Part shown: positions 33,710-41,440 of the stretch, one piece after another
Numbering within the stretch: the first letter of the stretch is position 1
How the letters are laid out: each line of letters starts with the position of its first letter
Assembly: GCA_016194865.1 (NCBI GenBank)
Contig: JACQAT010000019.1
Coordinates: 1-64,000, forward strand
Source of the DNA: Chloroflexota bacterium
Lineage (GTDB): Bacteria; Chloroflexota; Limnocylindria; P2-11E
DNA: 64,000 nucleotides
Reading direction: 5' to 3'
Program-made: the position numbers and the translations under genes
Notes under the pieces: model-generated
Told to the model about the DNA's origin: nothing
Databases searched by the model: none
The model's input: only the letters and a program-made list of their open reading frames with translations

Positions 33710-34133
33710 CGTCCTCGGAGGCCGCCGGGTCCTCGCGATCTGCGCGCTCGCGGTCGCCGTGATCGTCGGCTTCGTCGCGGTGCAGGGGCTTCAGGGCGCG
33801 ACCGTCTACTACCTCACGCCGACCGAGGCGCTCTCGCGGCCGGTCACACCGGGCGCGACGGTCCGCCTGGGCGGCCAGGTGCTCACAGGCACGCTTCGCT
33901 ACACACCGGGCACGCGCGACCTTCGCTTCACGATCGGGGACGGCGTCACGCAGGTGCGGGTCGTCGGCGCGGGCGCTCCACCGGGTCTGCTGCGCGAGGG
34001 CGCGGGCGCCGTCGTCGAGGGCACCTTCGCGACCGACGGGACGTTCCACGCGACACAGGTCCTCGCGAAGCACGACGAGGTCTACCAGGCGCCCTCCCCC
34101 GGCGCGACGCCGCAGCACCGGAGCTCGCCATGA
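33690..34133 (+). CDS. ccmE: Haem chaperone CcmE, histidine type
   Basis: A 147-residue protein with one N-terminal membrane helix, an OB-fold (VRLGGQVLTGTLR, FTIGDG, VRVVGAGAPPGLLREG) and the haem-binding LAKHDEVY near residue 130. The His in this motif binds haem covalently in the bacterial form; the Cys variant is not used here. GTG at 33690 overlaps the ccmD end by 20 bases. Confidence 0.92.
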   Translation: MSAARASVLGGRRVLAICALAVAVIVGFVAVQGLQGATVYYLTPTEALSRPVTPGATVRLGGQVLTGTLRYTPGTRDLRFTIGDGVTQVRVVGAGAPPGLLREGAGAVVEGTFATDGTFHATQVLAKHDEVYQAPSPGATPQHRSSP

Positions 34134-36154
34134 CACCGCTGGCATGGGCCGGCGACGCCGGCGCGGGCGCCCTGCGCGCCGCATTGCCACTGGCGCTGGC
34201 CGGGCTGGTCGCGGCCGCATATGCGGCGCGCACGCGCGACGCGCGCCTGCTGTCGAGCGCGCGCTGGTGCGCGCTCGTCGCGTTCGCGCTCGTCGTCATC
34301 GCCGACCTCGCGATGGTGGCGGCGCTCGTCACGCACGACTTCTCGCTGCGCTACGTGGCCGACAACAACGCGCGCGAGACGCCGCTGTTCTACTCGGCCA
34401 TCTCGCTGTGGGCGGCGCTCGAGGGCTCGATCCTCCTATGGGCCGCGATCCTCTCGGGAGCGACCGCGTACGTGGCCTGGCGCGGGACGCGCGCGATGCC
34501 GCGGCTCGCGACGACGGCGCTCGCGGTGTGCTTCGCGATGCTCGCGTTCTTCCTCGCGCTCGTGGTGACGGCCGCCGATCCGTTCACCCGGCTCGCACAG
34601 AGCGAGATCCCGGACAACGGACGCGGCCCCAACGCGCTGCTGCAGAACCACCCGCTCATGGCCCTGCATCCGCCGCTTCTCTACCTCGGCTACGTCCTCG
34701 CGGCGGTCCCCTTCGCGTACGCGATGGCCTCGCTCATCCTGGGCGAGGCCGGCGATCGCTGGCTCGTCGCGACCCGTCGCTTCGCGCTGGTGTCCTGGGC
34801 GCTCCTCGGCGTCGGCATCGTCGCCGGCGCGTGGTGGTCGTACGCGGTGCTCGGCTGGGGCGGCTATTGGGCGTGGGACCCGGTCGAGAACGCGGCGATC
34901 ATGCCGTGGCTCACGGCGACCGCGTACCTCCACTCGGTCATGGTCGAGGAGAAGCGGCGCCTGCTGCGCATGTGGAACGTCTCGCTCGTGATCGCGACCT
35001 TCGCGCTCACGATCCTCGGCACGTTCCTCACCCGCAGCGGCGTGGTCAACTCGGTCCACGCGTTCACTCAATCGGCCATCGGCCCGCTGTTCCTCGCCTA
35101 CCTCACGGCGATCCTCGTCTTCGGCATCGGACTGCTGCTGTGGCGGGCGCGATCGCTGACGGACGCGGGGACGATCGGAGCGCCGCTGTCGCGCGAGGCC
35201 ATCTTCCTGTTCCAGAACGTGCTCTTCGTCGCCGCCACGCTCACGGTGCTGCTCGGGACGCTCTACCCGCTCATCGCGGAGGCGCTCACGGGCGCGCAGC
35301 TCTCGATCGGCGCGCCGTACTTCGACCGCGTCGAGGTCCCGCTCGTGCTCGCCCTGCTGTTCCTCATGGGGATCGGCCCGCAGCTGCCGTGGCACGGCGC
35401 GTCGCGCGCGACCCTGGAGCGCCAGCTCACGGTCCCGCTCGTGTGTGCCGCGCTGGGCGCGTTCGTCGCGCTGCTCGCCGGCCTCGACGGGGTCGCGCCG
35501 GTGTTGACCATCGCGCTCGCGTCGTTCGTCACGGCGACGATCGGCCAGGAGGTGGCGCGTGGCGTGCGCGCCAGGCGCGCGTTGCACGGTGAACAGACGG
35601 CGACCGCCTTCGCGAACCTCTTCCTGCGCAACGGCCGCCGCTACGGCGGCTACGTCGTGCATCTCGGGATCGTCCTCGTCGCCATCGCGGTCGCGGTGAG
35701 CCAGGCAAAGACCGTCGAAGCGGAGCGGACGCTGTCACCGGGCGGCTCGCTCGTCGCCGCCGGTTACACGATCACCCTCGACACGATCCGCGACGTGAAC
35801 GAGCCGCAGCGCTCGCTGACCGTCGCGGACCTCACGATCACCGGGAACGGCGCGAGCGAGCGATCGCGCCCCGCGCTGGTCCGCTACCCGAACACGCTGC
35901 AGGCGATCGGCTCGCCGGGGATCGCCGCCGGAATGCGGGACGACATCTACACGATCCTCGTCGCGTACGACGGGCGCGCGCAGACGTGGGCGACGGTCCG
36001 CGTCCGCGTGATCCCGCTCGTCTCATGGCTCTGGGTGGGCGGCGGAGTGGTCGGGCTCGGCGCGATCATCAGCGCGCTGCCGCCCGCGAAGCGACGCGCG
36101 CGGCGCGAGCTGGCGGTGCCCGTCCCTGCGGGAGCCGATCGATGGCCCGCGTGA
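34130..36154 (+). CDS. ccmF: Cytochrome c haem lyase subunit CcmF
   Basis: A 674-residue polytopic protein with the WWD motif WGGYWAWDPVENA near residue 245, LHPPLLYLGYV with a conserved His and a C-terminal periplasm-facing domain. With CcmH and CcmI it attaches haem to the CxxCH cysteines of apocytochromes. Length is normal for CcmF. ATG overlaps the ccmE stop. Confidence 0.95.
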   Translation: MTPLAWAGDAGAGALRAALPLALAGLVAAAYAARTRDARLLSSARWCALVAFALVVIADLAMVAALVTHDFSLRYVADNNARETPLFYSAISLWAALEGSILLWAAILSGATAYVAWRGTRAMPRLATTALAVCFAMLAFFLALVVTAADPFTRLAQSEIPDNGRGPNALLQNHPLMALHPPLLYLGYVLAAVPFAYAMASLILGEAGDRWLVATRRFALVSWALLGVGIVAGAWWSYAVLGWGGYWAWDPVENAAIMPWLTATAYLHSVMVEEKRRLLRMWNVSLVIATFALTILGTFLTRSGVVNSVHAFTQSAIGPLFLAYLTAILVFGIGLLLWRARSLTDAGTIGAPLSREAIFLFQNVLFVAATLTVLLGTLYPLIAEALTGAQLSIGAPYFDRVEVPLVLALLFLMGIGPQLPWHGASRATLERQLTVPLVCAALGAFVALLAGLDGVAPVLTIALASFVTATIGQEVARGVRARRALHGEQTATAFANLFLRNGRRYGGYVVHLGIVLVAIAVAVSQAKTVEAERTLSPGGSLVAAGYTITLDTIRDVNEPQRSLTVADLTITGNGASERSRPALVRYPNTLQAIGSPGIAAGMRDDIYTILVAYDGRAQTWATVRVRVIPLVSWLWVGGGVVGLGAIISALPPAKRRARRELAVPVPAGADRWPA

Positions 36155-36681
36155 TCCGCTACGCGCCGCTCGTCCTGGTCGCCGGCGTGATCGTCGTGCT
36201 CGCCGTCGCGTTCCGGTACGACCCTCACGACGTGCGCAGCGCCGCGGTCGGCAAGCCCGCGCCCGCCTTCTCGCTGGAGGCCCTCGAGGGCGGCGGCCGC
36301 ATCGACCTCGCGTCGTACCGGGGCAAGGTCGTCGTCGTGAACTTCTTCGCGTCGTGGTGCGTGCCGTGCCGGCAGGAGCACGCCGCGCTGGCCAACGCGT
36401 GGACGCGCTACGGCGGCAGCGGCGTGGTGCTCATCGGCGTGCTCTATCAGGACGACCCGAGCAGCGGCCGCGAGTTCATGCGGCGGCTCGGTGGCGGCTG
36501 GCCGACCGCCATCGATGAGGACGGCCGCGTCGCGCTGTCGTTCGGGGTCTTCGGGATCCCCGAGACGTTCTTCATCGGACCAGACGGCATCATCGCGGGC
36601 CGTCACATCGGCCCCATCGACGAAGCCACGCTCGCGACGGGGATCGACGCGCTGCGGCGCGCGTCGTTGAGCCCGCCGTGA
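36142..36681 (+). CDS. ccmG: Thiol-disulfide oxidoreductase CcmG/ResA-like
   Basis: A 179-residue protein with an N-terminal membrane anchor and a thioredoxin fold: NFFASWCVPCRQEH near residue 73 and the cis-Pro in FGIPETFF. It reduces the haem-binding cysteines of apocytochrome c. ATG at 36142 lies 13 bases inside the ccmF end, and its own stop overlaps ccmH. Confidence 0.92.
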   Translation: MARVIRYAPLVLVAGVIVVLAVAFRYDPHDVRSAAVGKPAPAFSLEALEGGGRIDLASYRGKVVVVNFFASWCVPCRQEHAALANAWTRYGGSGVVLIGVLYQDDPSSGREFMRRLGGGWPTAIDEDGRVALSFGVFGIPETFFIGPDGIIAGRHIGPIDEATLATGIDALRRASLSPP

Positions 36682-37139
36682 CGCGGACCCGGGTCGCGCT
36701 CCTCCTCGCCGTCATCGCGATCGCCTGCGCGCTGGCGCTCGCGGCCCGGGCGCCCGCGCCGACGAACGAAGCGCGCGCCGACCGGCTCGCCGAAGAGCTG
36801 CGCTGCCCGGTCTGCCAGGGACTTTCGGTGCGCGACTCGCCGTCTGAGACGGCGCGCCAGATGCGCGAGCTCGCGGCGCAGCGGGTCGCGGAGGGCCGCA
36901 ACGACGACCAGATCCGTGACGAGTTCCGCGCTTCGTACGGCGACTGGGTGCTCCTCGCGCCGCCGCTCCTCGCGTGGAGCGGCCTCGTCTGGGTCGTTCC
37001 GTTCGCGCTCGTGGTGCTGGGCTTCGTGCTCGCGGGCGGCCTGTTGCGACGCCGTCAGGTCTCCGAGGCGGCGCCGACGGCCGCCCAGCTCGCGACGCTT
37101 CGCGAGCGCGTCGCGAACGACCCGGGCGTGTACGAGTGA
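36678..37139 (+). CDS. ccmH: CcmH/CycL thiol reductase subunit of haem lyase
   Basis: A 153-residue protein: signal-anchor helix, the redox motif LRCPVCQGLS near residue 43, SETARQMRELAAQRVAEG in part, FRASYGDWVLLAPP and a C-terminal membrane helix. This is the short CcmH; the TPR part is encoded separately as the next gene. GTG start in GTGA overlap. Confidence 0.93.
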   Translation: MTRTRVALLLAVIAIACALALAARAPAPTNEARADRLAEELRCPVCQGLSVRDSPSETARQMRELAAQRVAEGRNDDQIRDEFRASYGDWVLLAPPLLAWSGLVWVVPFALVVLGFVLAGGLLRRRQVSEAAPTAAQLATLRERVANDPGVYE

Positions 37140-37939
37140 CCACGCTCGTCGTGTTCGCCGTCGCGCTCGCGATCGGCGGCTTCCTCGCGTTCCGGCCGCT
37201 CCTGGGAACCGCGCGGCCGTGGCCCAGCGATCCCGCCGACCAGCGCGATGACATCGAGCGGGCGGTCTCGTCGCTTCGCGATCTCGAGTTCGCGCGCGCG
37301 GCCGGCACCATCGATCCGCGCGATGCGGTGCGGCTGCGCGCGATCCTCGAGCGCGGCGCGTTCGCGACGCGACCGACACCCGCCGCAGGCGGTGCGCCGG
37401 TGCGCACGCTGATCGTCGGCGCGCTGCTCGCGGCGATCGCGGCGGTCCTCGTCGCGGCGTACCTGCCGCGCGCCGCGGGCGATCGCGCGCCGGGCACCAC
37501 CATCACGGGCACGCTGCCACGTGGGGCGCCGACGACCGCCGAGCTCGAGGCGCGCGCGGCCGCGAGCCCGAACGACGTCCCGACGCTGCTCGCCCTGGCC
37601 GACGCGTATCGCGACGACCAGCGCGCGAGCGACGCAGCGAGCGTCTACCGCCGCGTGCTGGCCATCGATCGCGACAACGTCCCGGCGCTCTATGGCGTCG
37701 CGCTGATCCTCTTCCGCTCCGGTGAGCCAGAGGGCGCGCGCCTCGCGAACGACCGAGTGCTGGCGCTGCGGCCGCGCGATACCGACGCCCTGTTCCTGGG
37801 CGGTCTCATCCGCTACCAAAAGGCGGACTACAATGGAGCGGTGGAGCTGTGGAACATCTACCTCGACGTTGGTGAGTTCCACCCCGCGTTCCCGATGGTC
37901 AAGCAGCTGTACGACGACGCGAAGCGGAAGGGTAGCTGA
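37136..37939 (+). CDS. CcmI-like TPR protein
   Basis: A 267-residue protein with two membrane helices (residues 2-20 and about 84-104) around a short cytoplasmic loop and a C-terminal TPR domain of about 140 residues (TLLALADAYRDDQRASDAAS, YRRVLAIDRDNVPALYGVAL). It would hold the apocytochrome for CcmF/H. It ends the ccm operon, four bases before the tandem hairpin array. Confidence 0.85.
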   Translation: MTTLVVFAVALAIGGFLAFRPLLGTARPWPSDPADQRDDIERAVSSLRDLEFARAAGTIDPRDAVRLRAILERGAFATRPTPAAGGAPVRTLIVGALLAAIAAVLVAAYLPRAAGDRAPGTTITGTLPRGAPTTAELEARAAASPNDVPTLLALADAYRDDQRASDAASVYRRVLAIDRDNVPALYGVALILFRSGEPEGARLANDRVLALRPRDTDALFLGGLIRYQKADYNGAVELWNIYLDVGEFHPAFPMVKQLYDDAKRKGS

Positions 37940-37943
37940 GCGC

Positions 37944-38063
37944 TACGGGGCGGCCGTACGAAGTACGGGGCGGCCGTACGAAGTACGGGGCGGCCGTACG
38001 AAGTACGGGGCGGCCGTACGAAGTACGGGGCGGCCGTACGAAGTACGGGGCGGCGTACGAGGA
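37944..38063. repeat. Five-plus copies of a 20-bp tandem repeat abutting tRNA-His
   Basis: The 20-bp unit TACGGGGCGGCCGTACGAAG is repeated five times without variation from 37944 to 38043, followed by a partial, diverged sixth unit that is the 3' end of the tRNA-His gene. Neighbouring units form identical hairpins CCGTAC-GAA-GTACGG. The array lies between the convergent ccm operon and tRNA-His. There are no spacers, so it is not a CRISPR. Confidence 0.95.
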
Positions 38064-38120
38064 TCGAACTCGTCTAACTGGATCCACAATCCAGGGCCTT
38101 GCCACTAGGCTAACGCCGCC
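38049..38120 (-). tRNA. tRNA-His (GTG)
   Basis: The minus strand folds as a cloverleaf: acceptor GCGGCGT/ACGCCGC with the extra G at -1 opposite C73 that marks tRNA-His, D stem GCC/GGC, anticodon stem CTGGA/TCCAG with loop TTGTGGA (anticodon GTG) and T stem ACGAG/CTCGT with TTCGATC loop. CCA is not encoded. The 3' end runs straight into the tandem hairpin array. Confidence 0.95.
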
Positions 38121-38159
38121 GCGACGCGAACCCGATGTTCGCAGCGTCATTCTAGTGCG

Positions 38160-39863
38160 CTAGTCGCCGCGACCCTTCTGCACGCGATCCAGGATGCCGC
38201 GGATGCGATCACGGATGCGATCGTTGTTGTCGTCGGAGTCCTTGCCCTTGTCGGCGGCCTTTTCGTTGCCCTTGCCGTTCTGCGGCGCGTCCTTCTTTGG
38301 AGCGGCCTCCTTCACGGGCGCCGCCTCTTTCACGGGCGCCGCTTCCTTCGCAGGGGCCGCCTCCTTCGCGGGCGCCGCTTCCTTCGCGGGCGCCGCTTCC
38401 TTCGCGGGCGCCGCTTCCTTCGCGGGAGCGGGAGCCTCTTTCACGGCCGACCTTCCCGCATTGTCCTTTGATGCGTTCGGGACATTGAACTCGATCGGAT
38501 TCGGCAGGAACCCGCCCGCGCCGCGACCGGGGTCGCCGCCGCTGGGCGGTCGTCCCGGGCCGTTGTCCGACTTCTTCTCGCTCTGCTTCTGTTTGTCGCT
38601 CGCGGCACTCTCAGAGGCCTTCTTGGCGTCGTCGACCTTCTTCGCGGCATCGTCCGCGTCCGCGGAGATCTGCGCGGGGGTGCCGTTCGTCGTCGGCTCG
38701 GTCTTCGTCGTGTCGGCGGCCTTCTGCTCGTTCGACGTCGTCCGGCTGTTGGTATTCGCCTCCTGGTTCGAGCTGCCGGTCCTGGTGCTCGCGCTGGACG
38801 TCGTCCCGTCCTTTGTGGCGCTCGTGACCGGCGAAGCGACCTTCGCGTCCGGGAGCGCCTTCTTCTCGGAGTCGCTGACGGCGCGAAGGACCGCGGACGA
38901 TGATCCGTCGCCCTTCCTGACCTCGTTGACCTCGACGCCGCTCACGGCCTTCGCCGTGTCGGCGTTGATCTTCACGGACTCGGTGACCCTGACCGCGTCC
39001 TTGCCCTTCTCCCGCACGACGGTCACGACCTCGACGGTGTCGTCCGACTTGTTGTGTTTGTCGGACACCGTCGCGACCTTGCCATCGGGGAGATCGGGCA
39101 TCGTCACCACGATCTTCCCGTTCTCGGTGGAGACCTTGGCACCCGGCGTCTGGACGATGACCTTGCCATCCTTGACGCCGTTCGACCTGCCGAGCGGGTC
39201 GATCACGAGCGAGCTCGAGGAGTCGACCGTGACGGTGTGGGTGCGCTGTGGCGCGGGCGCGACCTTCGGAGGCTCCGGCGCGGTGTCCTTCCTGACCGTC
39301 GTCTGGAGGCCCTGGGTGACGAGCACCTCGGTCGTCTTCGCGCTGTCGGCGGTCGCGACGCGACCCTCCGTTGTCGTGACCGTGGTGGTCTGATCCTCGG
39401 CGACATCGATCTGGAACGCGGTGCCGCGCACCGACGCGGTGGAGACCGGGGTCTTCACGTCGTAGCGCGAGCCAGGCGTCAGCAGATGGGTGACGACATG
39501 CCACGTGCGGCCGAGGTTCTGTGTCATGAGGATGACGGTCGAGCCGTCCGGACGAGCCGAGGCATCGTCGATCGCCAGCTCGCTGGCGGGCTCGATCTCG
39601 ACGGTGGAGCCTTCGAAGTAGGTGATGACGGCACGGGCGTCCGGATCGGTGCGGACGGTGTCACCCGGTGCGATGAAGTCCCCGTCCTGTGCCTCGACGA
39701 ACTCGCCGCCCGCGTGTCTGATGAAGACGGTCCCGCCGACGATGGTGATCGTGGAGGAGGCGCCGAGCGCGACGTTCCCGCCGCGTGGGCCCAGGATGCC
39801 GGTGGCCGCAAGGACGAGCGAGAGGATGAAGGCCGTGGCGACGACGCCAACAGCCGGTCGCAT
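38160..39863 (-). CDS. Secreted/anchored FecR-domain protein with PAKEAA repeats
   Basis: A 567-residue protein with an N-terminal membrane helix, then a FecR domain (about 40-150): GTVFIRHAGGEF, GDTVRTDPDARAVITYFEG, SVRGTAFQIDV. The remaining 400 residues are low-complexity, rich in Lys, Asp, Ser and Thr, with a block of 6-residue PAKEAA/PVKEAA repeats near residues 475-520 and a basic end. It may be an envelope-attached protein with an extended wall-spanning tail. FecR domains outside iron uptake have no settled role. ATG at 39863 is preceded by CAGGGAT; an in-frame start at 39908 is less likely. Confidence 0.8.
   Translation of the reverse strand: MRPAVGVVATAFILSLVLAATGILGPRGGNVALGASSTITIVGGTVFIRHAGGEFVEAQDGDFIAPGDTVRTDPDARAVITYFEGSTVEIEPASELAIDDASARPDGSTVILMTQNLGRTWHVVTHLLTPGSRYDVKTPVSTASVRGTAFQIDVAEDQTTTVTTTEGRVATADSAKTTEVLVTQGLQTTVRKDTAPEPPKVAPAPQRTHTVTVDSSSSLVIDPLGRSNGVKDGKVIVQTPGAKVSTENGKIVVTMPDLPDGKVATVSDKHNKSDDTVEVVTVVREKGKDAVRVTESVKINADTAKAVSGVEVNEVRKGDGSSSAVLRAVSDSEKKALPDAKVASPVTSATKDGTTSSASTRTGSSNQEANTNSRTTSNEQKAADTTKTEPTTNGTPAQISADADDAAKKVDDAKKASESAASDKQKQSEKKSDNGPGRPPSGGDPGRGAGGFLPNPIEFNVPNASKDNAGRSAVKEAPAPAKEAAPAKEAAPAKEAAPAKEAAPAKEAAPVKEAAPVKEAAPKKDAPQNGKGNEKAADKGKDSDDNNDRIRDRIRGILDRVQKGRGD
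38300..38445 (-). repeat. 18-bp tandem repeats inside the FecR-protein gene
   Basis: Seven to eight in-frame 18-bp units encode PAKEAA (five), PVKEAA (two) and a diverged PKKDAP. Differences at third positions and Ala/Val changes show that the repeats have begun to diverge. Copy number may vary between strains. Confidence 0.85.
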
Positions 39864-40026
39864 GCGAGATCCCTGCACTAGCCCTGAGCCCCCCACCAAA
39901 AGAGTCAACGCGAGTATCGGGTCGACGGTCCGGTCGGCGGGCGACTATGTGGTCTCAAACGGGTTGCATCAGGTCAATTTGCCGACACATGTGACGCGAG
40001 ACACAGGCGTTCGGACGCGTGCTCGC

Positions 40027-40491
40027 TCACTCCCGCGGGGGTGAGTACTCGGACAGCGCGACGAGGAACGGGCGGCTGCGGCCGGGCTGGATCGTCAGCG
40101 GCTCGCTCTGCCCTTCCCGTGCGAAGACGGGGACGCGCAGCCCATGCAACCGCTGGGTGCGTTTTTGCCACACGGACCCGTCCACCGGGCAGCGGAACGG
40201 GCCGTCGCCGAGCCGTTCCCCGTACGCGAGCAGCAGCTTCGCGCAGCAGCGCTCCACGTTGGGCTCGTGACCGTCGGCCGAGGCCAGATACGGGAACTCG
40301 GCCTCGGGCCCGCGCCGGCTGCGCAGCTGGAACTCGCGACCGTCGGCCCTGCGGTACGCGCCCTTCGCGGTCTTCGTCCACTCGGTCGCGTCCTCCGGAC
40401 ATGCGAACGCCTGGCCAACGGCGTAGAAGCCGCCCCAGTCGATGATCCAGTCCTCGCAGCAGTCGGCGAGGATCACGCGCTCTTCGCTCAT
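40027..40491 (-). CDS. Cys-rich protein of unknown function
   Basis: A 154-residue protein, no membrane segment. Cysteines occur as CC near residue 10, a CPED near 31, CC near 82 and RCPVDG near 100, and tryptophans fall at regular places (DWIIDWGGFY, ATEWTKT, SVWQKRT). The spacing suggests a metal-binding fold but no known zinc-ribbon pattern is clear. It starts four bases after the argF stop, so it is probably co-transcribed with argF and yvcK. Confidence 0.65.
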   Translation of the reverse strand: MSEERVILADCCEDWIIDWGGFYAVGQAFACPEDATEWTKTAKGAYRRADGREFQLRSRRGPEAEFPYLASADGHEPNVERCCAKLLLAYGERLGDGPFRCPVDGSVWQKRTQRLHGLRVPVFAREGQSEPLTIQPGRSRPFLVALSEYSPPRE

Positions 40492-40495
40492 GCGC

Positions 40496-41440
40496 TCATG
40501 CGACCTGACCACCAGCCGCGGGCGCTGCAAGGAGCCAGCACAGGAGTGCCTTCAGCACGTGCATCTTGTTCTCGGCCTGATCGAAGACCACGCTCCGCGG
40601 GCCATCGAGCACCTCGTCGGTGATCTCCTCGCCTCGATGGGCCGGCAGGTCGTGCATCACGACCGCGTCCGGCTTGGCCTTGGCCAAGAGCGCGGCGTTC
40701 AGCTGGAAGCCCTGGAACGCGCGACGGCGACGTTCGTACTCCTGCTCCTGACCCATGCTCGTCCACACATCGGTGTACACGACGTCCGCGTCGCGCACCG
40801 CCGCGGCCGGATCGTTGCCGATCTCGATCCGCGCCCCGCTCTCCCTGGCGGCCTGCTGCGCGAGCTCGCGGTAGCGCGCGAGCGGCTCGAAGCCGGCGGG
40901 CGACGCGATACGCAGCGTGAGGCCGGTCTTCGCCGCGCAAAGCATCAGCGAGTGCGCGACGTTGTTGCCGTCGCCGACGTACGCGGCCGTCACCTTCCTC
41001 AGATCGCCCTTGCGCTCGCGGATGGTGAAGATGTCGGCCAGCCCCTGACAGGGATGCGAGAGGTCGGAGAGCCCGTTGATCACCGGGATCGACGAGCTGC
41101 GCGCGAACTCCTCGATCGTCTCGTGCGCGTGCGTGCGCAGGACGACGACGTCGACGAGCCGGCTCACGACCCGCGCGACATCGGCGACGCTCTCCCGGCG
41201 CCCGAGGCCGACCTCCTGCGGCGAGAGGTACGAGCTGTGCCCGCCGAGCTCGACCATCGCCATATCGAAGGACAGGCGCGTGCGCAGGCTCGGCTTCTCG
41301 AAGATCTGCGCGAGCGACCGGCCGCGCAGCGGCGTCCCCGCCGACCGCCGGTCGCGTTTCATGGCCGCCGCGCGCTCGAGCAGCGCCGCGAGCTCGGCCG
41401 ACTGTAAATCTGCGATCGAGATGAAGCTGCGGACGCTCAT
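40496..41440 (-). CDS. argF: Ornithine carbamoyltransferase family protein
   Basis: A 314-residue carbamoyltransferase. Carbamoyl-phosphate site FEKPSLRTRLSF near residue 47, HPCQGLADIFT, the ornithine loop DVWTSMGQE and HDLPAHRGEEIT near 265. In typical ornithine carbamoyltransferases the last motif starts HCLP; here Asp replaces the Cys. The rest fits ArgF, which forms citrulline in arginine synthesis; putrescine or another acceptor is not excluded. ATG overlaps the yvcK stop. No other arginine gene is nearby. Confidence 0.87.
   Translation of the reverse strand: MSVRSFISIADLQSAELAALLERAAAMKRDRRSAGTPLRGRSLAQIFEKPSLRTRLSFDMAMVELGGHSSYLSPQEVGLGRRESVADVARVVSRLVDVVVLRTHAHETIEEFARSSSIPVINGLSDLSHPCQGLADIFTIRERKGDLRKVTAAYVGDGNNVAHSLMLCAAKTGLTLRIASPAGFEPLARYRELAQQAARESGARIEIGNDPAAAVRDADVVYTDVWTSMGQEQEYERRRRAFQGFQLNAALLAKAKPDAVVMHDLPAHRGEEITDEVLDGPRSVVFDQAENKMHVLKALLCWLLAAPAAGGQVA

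Noticed and set aside
37944-38043. Possible CRISPR array
   Set aside because: The units are 20 bp and directly head to tail with no spacers, and no cas gene is present.
39864-40026. Promoter for the FecR-domain gene (TTGACT or TTGACC as a -35 box)
   Set aside because: No matching -10 sequence at normal spacing could be found for either candidate; nothing else structured is seen in this gap.
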